64,000 nucleotides of DNA from Streptomyces albofaciens JCM 4342 (lineage in GTDB: Bacteria > Actinomycetota > Actinomycetes > Streptomycetales > Streptomycetaceae): assembly GCF_008634025.1 (NCBI RefSeq), contig NZ_PDCM01000001.1:2884501-2948500 (forward strand), in the 5' to 3' direction. The translations under genes and the position numbers were made by a program. Below, piece by piece: positions 51,242 to 59,698 of this stretch; position 1 is the stretch's first letter, and the number at the start of each line of letters is the position of its first letter. Below the pieces are notes generated by a model. It made no database searches, was not told the DNA's origin, and saw only the letters and a program-made list of their open reading frames with translations.

Positions 51242-52996
51242 ATGCCCCTCGCCCCCTCCCGCACGGCCGTCCCGGACCGCGCCGTCCCGCGCTCGGCCGA
51301 CGAACCCGTCGCCCACACCCTCCTCAACTGCCTGCTGCGCGAGATCTGCGGCCCGGAACGGCAGACCGCCGTGGCCGGTGACCACCTGCTGCTGCGCCTG
51401 CCGCGCTGCGGCGAACTGCTGCGGATCGGGCTGCGCCGCACCTCGCTGACCGGGGCTCACCGCTTCCGCGGCCCCGCCGGGCAGTGGCGCGACGGCGGCT
51501 GGCACGAACTGGGCTGGCAGGAACTGGCCGCGTGCGCGCAGCGCGAGCTGGAACTGCGTACCGGCGTACGGAACGAGGAGTTCCGTGCGCAGGTCGCGGC
51601 CAGCCACGCGGGCGTCACCGCCGCCCTGCGCCGCGCCGGGGCCCCGGCGGACCACGACGGCCGGGACTCCGGGCCGCATGCCCGCTATCTGCGCTCCGAG
51701 CAGTCGCTGCTGTTCGGGCACCGCTTCCACCCGACGCCCAAGTCCCGTACGGGCAGCGCCGCCGACTGGGCCCGCTACGCGCCCGAGGCCGGGGCCCGCT
51801 TCCGGCTGCGGCACCTGGCCGTACGCGCCGGGTGCGTACGCGAGGAGGCCGCCACGCCCGCCGCGCTCCTGGCCCTGGACCGGCAGGGCGAGGTGCCCGA
51901 CGGGTACCGGCTGCTGCCCGCGCACCCCTGGCAGTACGCGATGCTCGGCGCGCACCCCGCCCTCCGGGACGCCGTGCGGCGCGGGGACCTGCTCGACCTG
52001 GGGGAGCGCGGTGACACGTTCGCGCCCACCGCGTCCGTCCGCACGCTCTACGACGGCCGCGCCTTCCTCAAATTCAGCCTCAACACCCGCATCACCAACT
52101 GCGTGCGCAAGAACGCCGACTACGAACTGCGCGGCGCCGTCGCCCTCACCCGCCACCTGGAACCGGTCGCCACCGCCCTCGCCGCGCGCTTCCCGGGCTG
52201 CGACCTGCTGCGCGAACCCGGCTACCGCACCGTGGACGTGGGCGACCGGGAACTGGCGGAAGGGCTCGGCGTCATCGTGCGGGAGGGGCTGGAGGAGCGG
52301 CTGCGGCCCGGCACCACGCCGCTGCTGGCCGCCGCCGTGGCCGACGAACACCCCAACAGCGACGCCCAGTTCGGCGCGCTGCTGCCTGACGGCGGGCCGG
52401 TGGCGGCGCTCAGCTGGTGGGACGCGTACCTGACGCTGCTCGTACCGCCCGTCATGGCCGCCTTCTTCGACCACGGCGTCGTCCTCGAACCGCACCTTCA
52501 GAACGTCGTTCTCTGCGTCGACGCCCACGGCATGCCCGCGCAGGTCCTCTTCCGCGACCTGGAAGGCACCAAGCTGCTGCCCGGCGGCCCGCACGCGGCG
52601 TTCCTCGCCGGGCTGCCCGCGGACGTGGCGCGGCCCCTGGTGTACGACCGGGAGCGCGGCTGGGACCGCGTCGTCTACTGCCTGCTCGTCAACCACCTCG
52701 CCGAGATGGCCGCCGCGGTCGCCGACCGGCACCCGGCGCTGGAGGGCGAGCTGTGGCGGGCCGTGCGGGGCGTGCTGCGCGAGCGGAGCGCCGCGCACGG
52801 CGAACCGGACGAACTGCGCGCCCTCCTGGCCGGGGCGCCGCTGCCCGCCAAGGCCAACCTGCTGACGCGGTGGGGCCGCGCGGCGGACCGGGAGGCGGGA
52901 TACGTCCGCATCACCTCACCGGTCGGGCCCGGCGCCCCGGACGGCGGCCCCCCTGCGCCCATGGTCACCCGTACCCGCCCCCGGAGCACCTCATGA
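51242..52996 (+). CDS. IucA/IucC-family NIS siderophore synthetase (second)
   Basis: A 584-residue NIS synthetase. The most conserved markers are present: GHRFHPTPKSRTG (~160), LLPAHPWQYAML (~222), ASVRTLYDGRAFLKFSLNTR (~265) followed by ITNCVRKNADYELRG, and LEPHLQNVVLCVD (~415), then FRDLEGTKLL. It is the more canonical of the two. Tandem NIS synthetases usually build the two sides of a citrate-type siderophore. It starts 76 bp after the first NIS gene with TTGGAG upstream. It overlaps the decarboxylase gene by 4 bp. Confidence 0.95.
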   Translation: MPLAPSRTAVPDRAVPRSADEPVAHTLLNCLLREICGPERQTAVAGDHLLLRLPRCGELLRIGLRRTSLTGAHRFRGPAGQWRDGGWHELGWQELAACAQRELELRTGVRNEEFRAQVAASHAGVTAALRRAGAPADHDGRDSGPHARYLRSEQSLLFGHRFHPTPKSRTGSAADWARYAPEAGARFRLRHLAVRAGCVREEAATPAALLALDRQGEVPDGYRLLPAHPWQYAMLGAHPALRDAVRRGDLLDLGERGDTFAPTASVRTLYDGRAFLKFSLNTRITNCVRKNADYELRGAVALTRHLEPVATALAARFPGCDLLREPGYRTVDVGDRELAEGLGVIVREGLEERLRPGTTPLLAAAVADEHPNSDAQFGALLPDGGPVAALSWWDAYLTLLVPPVMAAFFDHGVVLEPHLQNVVLCVDAHGMPAQVLFRDLEGTKLLPGGPHAAFLAGLPADVARPLVYDRERGWDRVVYCLLVNHLAEMAAAVADRHPALEGELWRAVRGVLRERSAAHGEPDELRALLAGAPLPAKANLLTRWGRAADREAGYVRITSPVGPGAPDGGPPAPMVTRTRPRSTS

Positions 52997-54258
52997 TCAC
53001 GGAACTGGCCGCGCGCCAGGTGGACGCCCTCACGGCCGGGCATCCGGGCCCCGGCGGCACGCTCGACGGCCCGCTGCCCGCCTACGTCTACGACCTGGCC
53101 GACCTCGCCGCCCACGCCGCGTCCGTACGGGCCGCCCTGCCGCCCCGCGTGGAGCTGTACTACGCGGCCAAGGCCAACCCGGACCCGCGCCTGCTGCGGA
53201 CGCTCGCCCCGCACATCGACGGCTTCGAGGTCTCCTCCGGGGGCGAGGCCGCGCACGTGCGCGCGGCGGAGCCCGCGCTGCCGCTGGCGTTCGGCGGGCC
53301 GGGCAAGACGGAGGCGGAACTGCGCGCGGCCCTGGACCTGGGTGTCGAGCGCTTCCACCTGGAGAGCGAGCACGAACTGCGGATGCTCTCCGCCCTCGCC
53401 CGCGAAGCCGGGCGGGAGGCGGACGTCCTGCTGCGCGTCAACCTGCCGCTGGGCGCCGGGGCCACGGCCGGCGCGGCCCTCGCGATGGGCGGCCGGGCCA
53501 CACCGTTCGGCCTCGACCCCGCGCGCGCCGAGCACTGCCTGCCGCTGCTCTGCGACGGCCCGCTGCGGCTGCGCGGCATCCACGCCCACCTGGCCAGCGG
53601 CCTCGACGCACCCGCACAACTGGCCATCGCCGCCCGGATCACCGACTGGGCCCGGCACTTCGCCGCCCGGCACGGCCACTCCCTGTGCGAGATCGGCCTC
53701 GGCGGCGGCATGGCGGTCGACTACGGACGCCCGCAGGCCCGCTTCGACTGGACGGAGTACGGCACCGCCCTCGCCGGACTGGCCGACCGCTACCCCGAGT
53801 TCACGCTGCGCATCGAACCGGGCCGGGCGCTGACCGCGTACTGCGGCTGGTACGTGACCGAGGTGCTGGACGTCAAGCACAGCCACGGCGAGGCGTTCGC
53901 CGTCCTGCGCGGCGGCACCCACCACCTGCGCACCCCGGCGGCCAAGGGCCACGACCACCCCTTCGTCGTGCTCCCCGTCGAGGAATGGGCCCGCCCCTGG
54001 CCCCGCCCGGGCGCCCACCACCAGGAGGTCACGCTCGCGGGCCAGCTGTGCACCCCGAAGGACGTCCTGGCCCGCCGGGCCCCCGTCGCCCACCTGCGCG
54101 CGGGCGACCGCATCGCCTTCGCCCTGGCCGGCGCGTACGCGTGGAACATCTCGCACCACGACTTCCTGATGCACCCGCCGCCGGGCTTCCATTACGTGGG
54201 CGATCCGGCGCCCGTCAGGTCCCTGACGCTGTGCCACTCCACGCCGAAGGGCCGGTAG
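52993..54258 (+). CDS. Fold-type III PLP decarboxylase of siderophore biosynthesis (SbnH-like)
   Basis: A 421-residue alanine-racemase-fold decarboxylase (Orn/DAP/Arg decarboxylase group 2). The PLP lysine is in LYYAAKANPDPRLLR (~52). GFEVSSGGEAAHVRA, the glycine loop EIGLGGGMAVDYG (~235), RIEPGRALTAYCGWY (~275), and GQLCTPKDVLA with the catalytic Cys (~352) are all as in the family. In siderophore loci (SbnH, AcsE) such enzymes decarboxylate a diamino acid unit, free or already joined to citrate. ATGA overlap with the NIS gene. Its last 67 bp overlap the GNAT gene on the other strand. It is the last gene of the operon seen here. Confidence 0.88.
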   Translation: MITELAARQVDALTAGHPGPGGTLDGPLPAYVYDLADLAAHAASVRAALPPRVELYYAAKANPDPRLLRTLAPHIDGFEVSSGGEAAHVRAAEPALPLAFGGPGKTEAELRAALDLGVERFHLESEHELRMLSALAREAGREADVLLRVNLPLGAGATAGAALAMGGRATPFGLDPARAEHCLPLLCDGPLRLRGIHAHLASGLDAPAQLAIAARITDWARHFAARHGHSLCEIGLGGGMAVDYGRPQARFDWTEYGTALAGLADRYPEFTLRIEPGRALTAYCGWYVTEVLDVKHSHGEAFAVLRGGTHHLRTPAAKGHDHPFVVLPVEEWARPWPRPGAHHQEVTLAGQLCTPKDVLARRAPVAHLRAGDRIAFALAGAYAWNISHHDFLMHPPPGFHYVGDPAPVRSLTLCHSTPKGR

Positions 54259-55133
54259 CCGAACGCGGTGTTGATGGCGAGCATCGGGCCGTTCTCCGCG
54301 TCGTTGCCGGTGAAGGCCTCGGTGCACCCGGCGTCGCGGGCCCGGTGCAGGGAGGCGGTCTTGGCGAGCTTGGCCAGGCCCCTGCCCCGGTGGGGGCGGC
54401 GGGTGCCGGTCATCGCCGAGCCGTAGCGGTCCCGGCCGTCCGTACCGGCCAGGCAGAACGACGCGATCTCGCCGCCGACCGTCACCACCGTCGTCAGGTC
54501 CAGGTCGATGTCCGGGCGTTCCCAGGTGTGCACGATCCAGTCCTCGTACGTCATCGCGTCCACGCTCAGCACGTCGGGCTCGTCGGGCATCACCTCGGCG
54601 TCCGCCTCGTACAGCGGCCGGGGGTCGGCACCGAAGTCGGCGGCGGTGCGCAGCTCCGTGCCGGGCGGGAGGCTCGCGGGCAGCGGCGGCAGGGCGGCGC
54701 GGGCCAGGTCGAGGCGGAGGTAACGGGCCGTGCGCAGGTGGCGGTAGCCGCGGCGTTCGGCGAACGACATCGAGCGCGGGTCGTCCTGGGGGTAGGCGTG
54801 GAGATGGGTGGCGCCCAGACCGGCCAGGTGCTCCTCCGCGGCGGCGAGCAGGGCGCTGCCCGTGCCGCGCCCCCGGTGCCCGGGGTCCACCAGCGGCACG
54901 ACGACGCCCTGCCCGGGCGTGCTGCTGTCATGCCGGACCGAGGCCTTCGCCACGCCGACGACGCGGCCGCCCGCCTCGGCGACGAACACCCGCAGCTTCC
55001 GCCCGGCCGGTGCCTCGGCGACCTCCCAGGCGACCGACTGCGGGGTGGAGATCTCGTAGGGCAGCACACGACGCCGGAGCTCGCAGACGTCCCGGGCATC
55101 GGCGGGACGGAACGGACGCACGGTGATGGTCAC
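54192..55133 (-). CDS. Protein with two GNAT acetyltransferase domains
   Basis: A 313-residue protein with two GNAT folds in tandem. Domain 1 (1-150) has ITVRPFRPADARDVCELRRR and the acetyl-CoA loop DPGHRGRGTGSALLAAAEE. Domain 2 (160-313) has PHRGRGLAKLAKTASLHRA and ends FGYRPFGVEWHSVRD. Mycothiol synthase has the same layout but this is not clearly MshD. GTG at 55133 has no ribosome site, but TACCGT lies 7 nt upstream. It converges on the siderophore operon and shares 67 bp with it; a role in siderophore chemistry is possible but not shown. Confidence 0.8.
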   Translation of the reverse strand: MTITVRPFRPADARDVCELRRRVLPYEISTPQSVAWEVAEAPAGRKLRVFVAEAGGRVVGVAKASVRHDSSTPGQGVVVPLVDPGHRGRGTGSALLAAAEEHLAGLGATHLHAYPQDDPRSMSFAERRGYRHLRTARYLRLDLARAALPPLPASLPPGTELRTAADFGADPRPLYEADAEVMPDEPDVLSVDAMTYEDWIVHTWERPDIDLDLTTVVTVGGEIASFCLAGTDGRDRYGSAMTGTRRPHRGRGLAKLAKTASLHRARDAGCTEAFTGNDAENGPMLAINTAFGYRPFGVEWHSVRDLTGAGSPT

Positions 55134-55140
55134 CAGCGGG

Positions 55141-55146
55141 ACGGTA
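55141..55146 (-). promoter_or_regulatory. Putative -10 element for leaderless GNAT gene
   Basis: TACCGT on the minus strand, 7 nt before GTG at 55133. Confidence 0.4.
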
Positions 55147-55342
55147 CGCCCGCCGGCCGCACGGCGCCTCCGAATATCGCCCCGGACCCGTGTACCGCAC
55201 ACGCGCTCCGGCGGGGCCGGGCGGACCGCCGTTGCCGCCGCACGACATGGGTCGCCCTGCGGACACGGCGGGCACCGCTGACGCACAATGGGTGCGACCC
55301 ACCCCCTGCGTCCCATGCAACCCCCGTACCAGGAGCGCCACC

Positions 55343-55741
55343 GTGGCCGTCCAGCAAGCGCCGCCCCTGCGGCTGACCATCGACCCGGACGCGGCGGAGG
55401 CGCCGTTCGAACAGGTCCGTTCCCAGATCGCCGGCCAGGCCCGCGACGGCGGACTGCCGGTCGGCCGCAAACTGCCCACCGTACGCGGCCTCGCCGAACA
55501 GCTCGGGCTGGCCGCCAACACCGTCGCCAAGGCGTACCGCGCCCTGGAGACCGACGGCGTGATCGAGACGCGGGGACGCAACGGCACCTTCATCGCCGCG
55601 GCCGGCGAGGCGGCCGACAAGGAGGCGGCCGCTGCCGCCGCCTCCTACGCCCGGCGCGCCCGCCGCCTCGGCCTGGACCACGCCGCCGCCCGCGCGGCCG
55701 TCATGGAAGCCTTGCGCGCCACCTACGGAGAGGACGTATGA
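55343..55741 (+). CDS. GntR-family regulator (YtrA type)
   Basis: A 132-residue regulator. The winged HTH occupies residues ~15-80: EQVRSQIAGQARDGGLPVGR, then KLPTVRGLAEQLGLAANTVA, KAYRALETDGVIETRGR and NGTFIAA. Only a short helical C-terminus follows, as in the YtrA subfamily, which has no large effector domain. GTG at 55343 has AGGAG 7 nt upstream; an earlier in-frame start at 55190 is unlikely. It heads an operon with the VOC and DDAH genes (4-bp overlaps), which it may control. Confidence 0.9.
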   Translation: MAVQQAPPLRLTIDPDAAEAPFEQVRSQIAGQARDGGLPVGRKLPTVRGLAEQLGLAANTVAKAYRALETDGVIETRGRNGTFIAAAGEAADKEAAAAAASYARRARRLGLDHAAARAAVMEALRATYGEDV

Positions 55742-56166
55742 CCGCACTCGCCCGCGTCCAGTGCACCGCCCTGGACTGTCCCGACCCGCTGCGCCTCGCC
55801 CGCTTCTACGCGGAACTCCTCGGCGGCGAGATCAACCGCCCCGACTCCCGCTGGACCACCAACGGCGACTGGGTCACCCTGCACACCGCCACCGGATCGC
55901 TCCTGGCCTTCCAGCGCGTCTCCGACCACCGCCCGCCCCGCTGGCCGGACCCGGCGTACCCCCAGCAGTCCCACCTCGACCTCGGCGTGGACGACCTGGA
56001 GGCCGCGCACCGGCGGGTGCTGGAAGCGGGCGGCACCCTGCTGGACACCAGCCATGACGCCAAGCCGCACGGCTTCCGGGTCTACGCCGACCCCGCGGGT
56101 CACCCCTTCTGCCTCGTCAAGGAGCTGTCCGAGGACCGGCAGCACTACCCCGAGGGCACGGTGTGA
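55738..56166 (+). CDS. VOC-family (glyoxalase-like) protein
   Basis: A 142-residue protein. It has the paired beta-alpha-beta modules of the vicinal oxygen chelate fold: VQCTALDCPDPLRLARFYAE, then LLGGEI, and later HLDLGVDDLEAAHRRVLEAG and YADPAGHPFCLVKE. This 'glyoxalase_6' type is common in Streptomyces and the substrate is unknown. It overlaps the GntR gene (ATGA) and the DDAH gene (GTGA). Confidence 0.85.
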   Translation: MTALARVQCTALDCPDPLRLARFYAELLGGEINRPDSRWTTNGDWVTLHTATGSLLAFQRVSDHRPPRWPDPAYPQQSHLDLGVDDLEAAHRRVLEAGGTLLDTSHDAKPHGFRVYADPAGHPFCLVKELSEDRQHYPEGTV

Positions 56167-56939
56167 CCAGCAAGGAGGCGCTCATACGCCGCCCCGGGCC
56201 GCGCCTCGCCGAGGGGCTGACGACGCACATCGAGCGGCGGCCGGTGGACCCGGACCGCGCGCTGCTCCAGTGGGAGGATTACGTCGGCGCGCTGCGCGCG
56301 CACGGCTGGCGGACCACGGAGGTGGCGCCCGCGGACGACTGCCCCGACGCGGTGTTCGTCGAGGACACCATGGTCGTCTTCCGCAACGTGGCGCTGCTGG
56401 CCCGGCCCGGGGCCGGATCCCGCCGCCCGGAGGTGGCCGCCGCCGAGGAGGCGGCGGCCGCGCTGGGCTGTCCGCTGGGCCGTATCCGCGCGCCCGGCAC
56501 GCTCGACGGCGGTGACGTCCTGAAGGTGGGCGACACGGTGTACGTCGGGCGCGGCGGCCGCACCAACGCCGAGGGGGTGCGCCAACTCCGCGCCGCCTTC
56601 GAGCCGTTGGGGGCCCGGGTGACGGCCGTGCCGGTCGGCAAGGTGCTGCACCTGAAGTCCGCGGTCACCGCCCTGCCCGACGGCACCGTCATCGGTTACC
56701 CGCCGCTGGTCGACGACCCCGCCCTCTTCCCCCGCTTCCGCGCGGTGCCGGAGGAGGCCGGGGCCCACGTCGTCCTGCTCGGCGGCGGACGGCTGCTGAT
56801 GAGCGCGAGCGCGCCCCGCAGCGCCGAGCTGTTCGCCGGCCTCGGCTACGAGCCGGTGGTGGTGGACATCGGGGAGTTCGAGAAGCTGGAGGGCTGCGTG
56901 ACGTGCCTTTCGGTACGGCTGCGGGAGCTGTACGCGTAG
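56163..56939 (+). CDS. ddaH: Dimethylarginine dimethylaminohydrolase
   Basis: A 258-residue member of the amidinotransferase superfamily that hydrolyses methylated arginines to citrulline and methylamines. Landmarks: the N-terminal strand with IRRPGPRLAEGLTTHI, DAVFVEDTMVVF (~60, substrate-binding Asp and Glu), ALLARPGAGSRRPE, GTLDGGDVLKVGDTVYVGRG (~115), the catalytic His in KVLHLKSAVTALPDG (~162), and the nucleophile Cys in EGCVTCLSVRL (~248). Third gene of the GntR-VOC-DDAH operon. Confidence 0.92.
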   Translation: MTSKEALIRRPGPRLAEGLTTHIERRPVDPDRALLQWEDYVGALRAHGWRTTEVAPADDCPDAVFVEDTMVVFRNVALLARPGAGSRRPEVAAAEEAAAALGCPLGRIRAPGTLDGGDVLKVGDTVYVGRGGRTNAEGVRQLRAAFEPLGARVTAVPVGKVLHLKSAVTALPDGTVIGYPPLVDDPALFPRFRAVPEEAGAHVVLLGGGRLLMSASAPRSAELFAGLGYEPVVVDIGEFEKLEGCVTCLSVRLRELYA

Positions 56940-56952
56940 ACCGGCCGTACGC

Positions 56953-58074
56953 CTACAGATACAACCCCGCATCCGCACCCGGGTCCTGGGACGGCACCGA
57001 CGCGGGGCCGATGCCGCGGCGCAGTGCGTACAGCTCCGCGAGGGAGGCGCCGTCGCGGCCGATGCCCTCCTCCCTGCCGAGCCAGCGCACCGCCTCCGGG
57101 CGGCTGAGCGGGCCCACCTCGATGCGGGCCAGGCAGCGGCCGGGGCGCACCACGGCCGGGTGCATCCGCTCCAGGTCCTCGTTGGTCGTCACGCCGACGA
57201 GGACGTTGCGGCCCTGGCCCAGCAGCCCGTCCGTCAGGTTCAGCAGCCGGGACAGCGCCTGTCCCGCCGTGTGCCGGGCCTCGCCGCGGATCAGTTCGTC
57301 GCAGTCCTCCAGCAGGAGCAGCCGCCAGCGCCCCTTGCCCGCCGCGTCGTCCTCGCCGATGGCGATGTCCATCAGATAGCCGATGTCGTTGAACAGGCGC
57401 TCCGGGTCCAGTACGCAGTCGACCTGGCACCAGTCGCGCCAGGAGCGGGCGAGGGTGCGCAGCGCGGAGGTCTTGCCCGTACCGGGCGGGCCGTGCAGCA
57501 ACAGCAGCCGCCCGGCGATCTCCTCCGGCGCCACCCCCATCAGCCGGTCCAGCGCCTCGGCCACCGGGGCGGTGTAGTTGGGGCGGATCTCCTCCCACGT
57601 ACCGGCGGAGATCTGCCGGGTCGTGCGGTACGGGCCGCGGCGCGGGGAGAGGTACCAGAACCCCATCGACACGTCCTCCGGCTGCGGCTCCGGCTCGTCC
57701 TCCGCGCCGTCGGCCGACTGGCCCAGCACCTTCAGGGCCAGCTCGTCGGAGGTGGCCGTGACGGTCACGTCCGCGCCGCGGTTCCACCGCGACACCAGCA
57801 GCGTGAAGCCGTCGCCCTCGGCCAGGGTCGCGCTGCGGTCCTCGTCGCGCGCGGAGCGCAGCACCTTGGCGCCGGGCGGCAGCAGCGTCAGGCCGGCCTT
57901 GACCCGGTCCACCGAACGGCTGCGCGCGTACGGCTGCTCGCCGCTGGCGAACCGCCCCAGGAACAGGGCGTCGACGACATCGGACGGCGAATCGCTGTCG
58001 TCCATGGTCAAGCGGATCGGGAGGGACTCCTCGGCGGCGGACGGTCGGACGTGGTCGGCACACATGCCCACCAT
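56953..58074 (-). CDS. AAA-family ATPase with N-terminal DUF5925-like domain
   Basis: A 373-residue ATPase. The first ~150 residues form a separate domain (DSPSDVVDALFLGRFASGEQ and GFWYLSPRRGPYRTTRQIS). The AAA core has Walker A LLLLHGPPGTGKTSALRTLA (~193), Walker B RLLLLEDCDELI (~255) and sensor 1 VLVGVTTNEDLERMHPAVVR (~300), then the arginine-finger region RPGRCLARIE. It is most like the BCS1/AAA group seen alone in many Streptomyces. Its partner or substrate is unknown. It converges with ddaH with 13 bp between the stops. Confidence 0.85.
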   Translation of the reverse strand: MVGMCADHVRPSAAEESLPIRLTMDDSDSPSDVVDALFLGRFASGEQPYARSRSVDRVKAGLTLLPPGAKVLRSARDEDRSATLAEGDGFTLLVSRWNRGADVTVTATSDELALKVLGQSADGAEDEPEPQPEDVSMGFWYLSPRRGPYRTTRQISAGTWEEIRPNYTAPVAEALDRLMGVAPEEIAGRLLLLHGPPGTGKTSALRTLARSWRDWCQVDCVLDPERLFNDIGYLMDIAIGEDDAAGKGRWRLLLLEDCDELIRGEARHTAGQALSRLLNLTDGLLGQGRNVLVGVTTNEDLERMHPAVVRPGRCLARIEVGPLSRPEAVRWLGREEGIGRDGASLAELYALRRGIGPASVPSQDPGADAGLYL

Positions 58075-58205
58075 GATCCGGCACCACGGGGCACGGCGTA
58101 CACGGATTTTCCCTTGTCGCCCGGGACTTTCCCCGGGGCCGGACGGCCCGGGGAACGGTCACCGGCACTTAGCCCGAAACCGGCCGGACGGCCCCCGAAG
58201 CTGGC

Positions 58206-58211
58206 TAGGCT
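58206..58211 (+). promoter_or_regulatory. Putative -10 element for leaderless glycosidase gene
   Basis: TAGGCT, 8 nt before GTG at 58220. Confidence 0.4.
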
Positions 58212-58219
58212 GGCCCGTC

Positions 58220-59665
58220 GTGGGACGTCATGGGGAACGCCACGGTGGGGAACGGTACGGCGGCACGGACACCGCGGGGCGCCCGCCGGACGTGCCGGCG
58301 GCCGGGAGGTCCGGGCGGGGCCGCCGGACGCGCAACCGGTCCCGGGCCACCGCACTGCTCGCGGTCGGGGTGGCGGCGCTGGCCATGGCCCTGGCGATGT
58401 GCGGCTTCCCGCCGGAGAGCGGGAGCAGCGGCGCCGGTTCCGGCGCCTCGCCCGCCGCCCAGGTGGGCTGGGGGTTCACGCACACCGAGTACAGCGCGGA
58501 CCGCGGCGACGCCGCCGCCACGCACAGCGCGTCCAGACTGCTCTCCGCCGAGCCGATGCCGCAGAACCAGCACATCATGGGCTGGGGCGCGCAGAACCCC
58601 GAACCGAGCCCGGGGAAGTACGACTTCACGGAGCTGGACAGCCGCGTCGACCTGATCCGCCGGACCGGCGGCACGCCCGTCCTGACGCTGTGCTGCGCCC
58701 CGGACTGGATGAAGGGCGGCAAGGCCGGCGAGACGGACTGGGGCGCGCTGGAGAAGGCGCCGGACCCGGAGCACTACGCGGACTTCGCCGAACTGGCCGG
58801 CACCATCGCCCGCCGCTATCCGGACATCCGCCACTTCATCGTCTGGAACGAGCTCAAGGGCTTCTACGACGAGGCCCGCAACCGCTGGGACCACGAGGGC
58901 TACACCCGCCTGTACAACCTCGTCTACAAGGAACTGAAGAAGATCGACAAGAACAACCTGGTCGGCGGCCCGTACACGGTCATGGACAGCCACCCGCCCG
59001 GCGACGACTCGTACGCCTCCGACGTGAAGGGCCCCTGGGGCAGCCTCGACCAGCGCACCGTCGACGCCGTCGAGTACTGGAACGAGCACAAGGCGGGCGC
59101 CGACTTCGTCGTCGTGGACGGCTCCAGCTACACCAAGGACGACCAGTACGTGCCGGACGCGTTCGCCGCCACCCGCAAGTTCGCCGATGTGGGCCGCTGG
59201 CTGCGGGAGACGACCGGGCTGCCGCTGTGGTGGGCGGAGTGGTACGTCGAGGTCGCGGACCGCAACGACGACCGCAACGGCTGGAGCGAGCCGCGCCGCA
59301 CCGCCACCCAGGCGAGCGCGCTGATCTCCATGACCGAGGGCGGCGCCACCAGCGGCTTCTACTGGAACCCGCAGAACGAGGGCGCCGACTGCCCCGGCTG
59401 CCTGTGGCGCAGCACCCAGCTGCGGGACGGCGGCGGTGAACTGCCCATGATGGACCTGCTGTCCCGCTTCTCCCGCGCCTTCCCGCCCGGTACGTCCTTC
59501 GTGCCGGTGGACGTGGCCGCGGGGGATCGCGCGAACCTCCGCGTCCTGGCCGACCGCCGGACCCTCATGGTGGTCAACACCCTCGACCGTCCCGTCCGCA
59601 CGACGGTGGACGGGCGGAGCCTGACCCTGGACCCGTACGAGATCCGCTGGGAGAAGCGGTCCTGA
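58220..59665 (+). CDS. Membrane-anchored or secreted GH39-like glycoside hydrolase
   Basis: A 481-residue protein. A basic start (~35 residues, many Arg and His) leads into one hydrophobic segment, ATALLAVGVAALAMALAMCG, which could be a signal or lipoprotein anchor (MCG). The rest fits a clan GH-A TIM barrel: HFIVWNELKGFYDE (~213, acid/base Glu after WNE) and LPLWWAEWYVEVADR (~340, nucleophile Glu), then a beta-rich C-terminus. Beta-xylosidase-like enzymes of family GH39 share this pattern. It converges with a polysaccharide-export gene, so it may trim or release an extracellular glycan. Its substrate is unknown. Confidence 0.75.
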   Translation: MGRHGERHGGERYGGTDTAGRPPDVPAAGRSGRGRRTRNRSRATALLAVGVAALAMALAMCGFPPESGSSGAGSGASPAAQVGWGFTHTEYSADRGDAAATHSASRLLSAEPMPQNQHIMGWGAQNPEPSPGKYDFTELDSRVDLIRRTGGTPVLTLCCAPDWMKGGKAGETDWGALEKAPDPEHYADFAELAGTIARRYPDIRHFIVWNELKGFYDEARNRWDHEGYTRLYNLVYKELKKIDKNNLVGGPYTVMDSHPPGDDSYASDVKGPWGSLDQRTVDAVEYWNEHKAGADFVVVDGSSYTKDDQYVPDAFAATRKFADVGRWLRETTGLPLWWAEWYVEVADRNDDRNGWSEPRRTATQASALISMTEGGATSGFYWNPQNEGADCPGCLWRSTQLRDGGGELPMMDLLSRFSRAFPPGTSFVPVDVAAGDRANLRVLADRRTLMVVNTLDRPVRTTVDGRSLTLDPYEIRWEKRS

Positions 59666-59671
59666 GGAGGA

Positions 59672-59695
59672 GGCGCCCGGCCGTCGCCGGGCGCC
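59672..59695. terminator. Bidirectional terminator, perfect 10-bp stem
   Basis: GGCGCCCGGC (59672-59681) pairs with 59686-59695 around CGTC, between convergent genes. Confidence 0.8.
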
Positions 59696-59698
59696 CGC

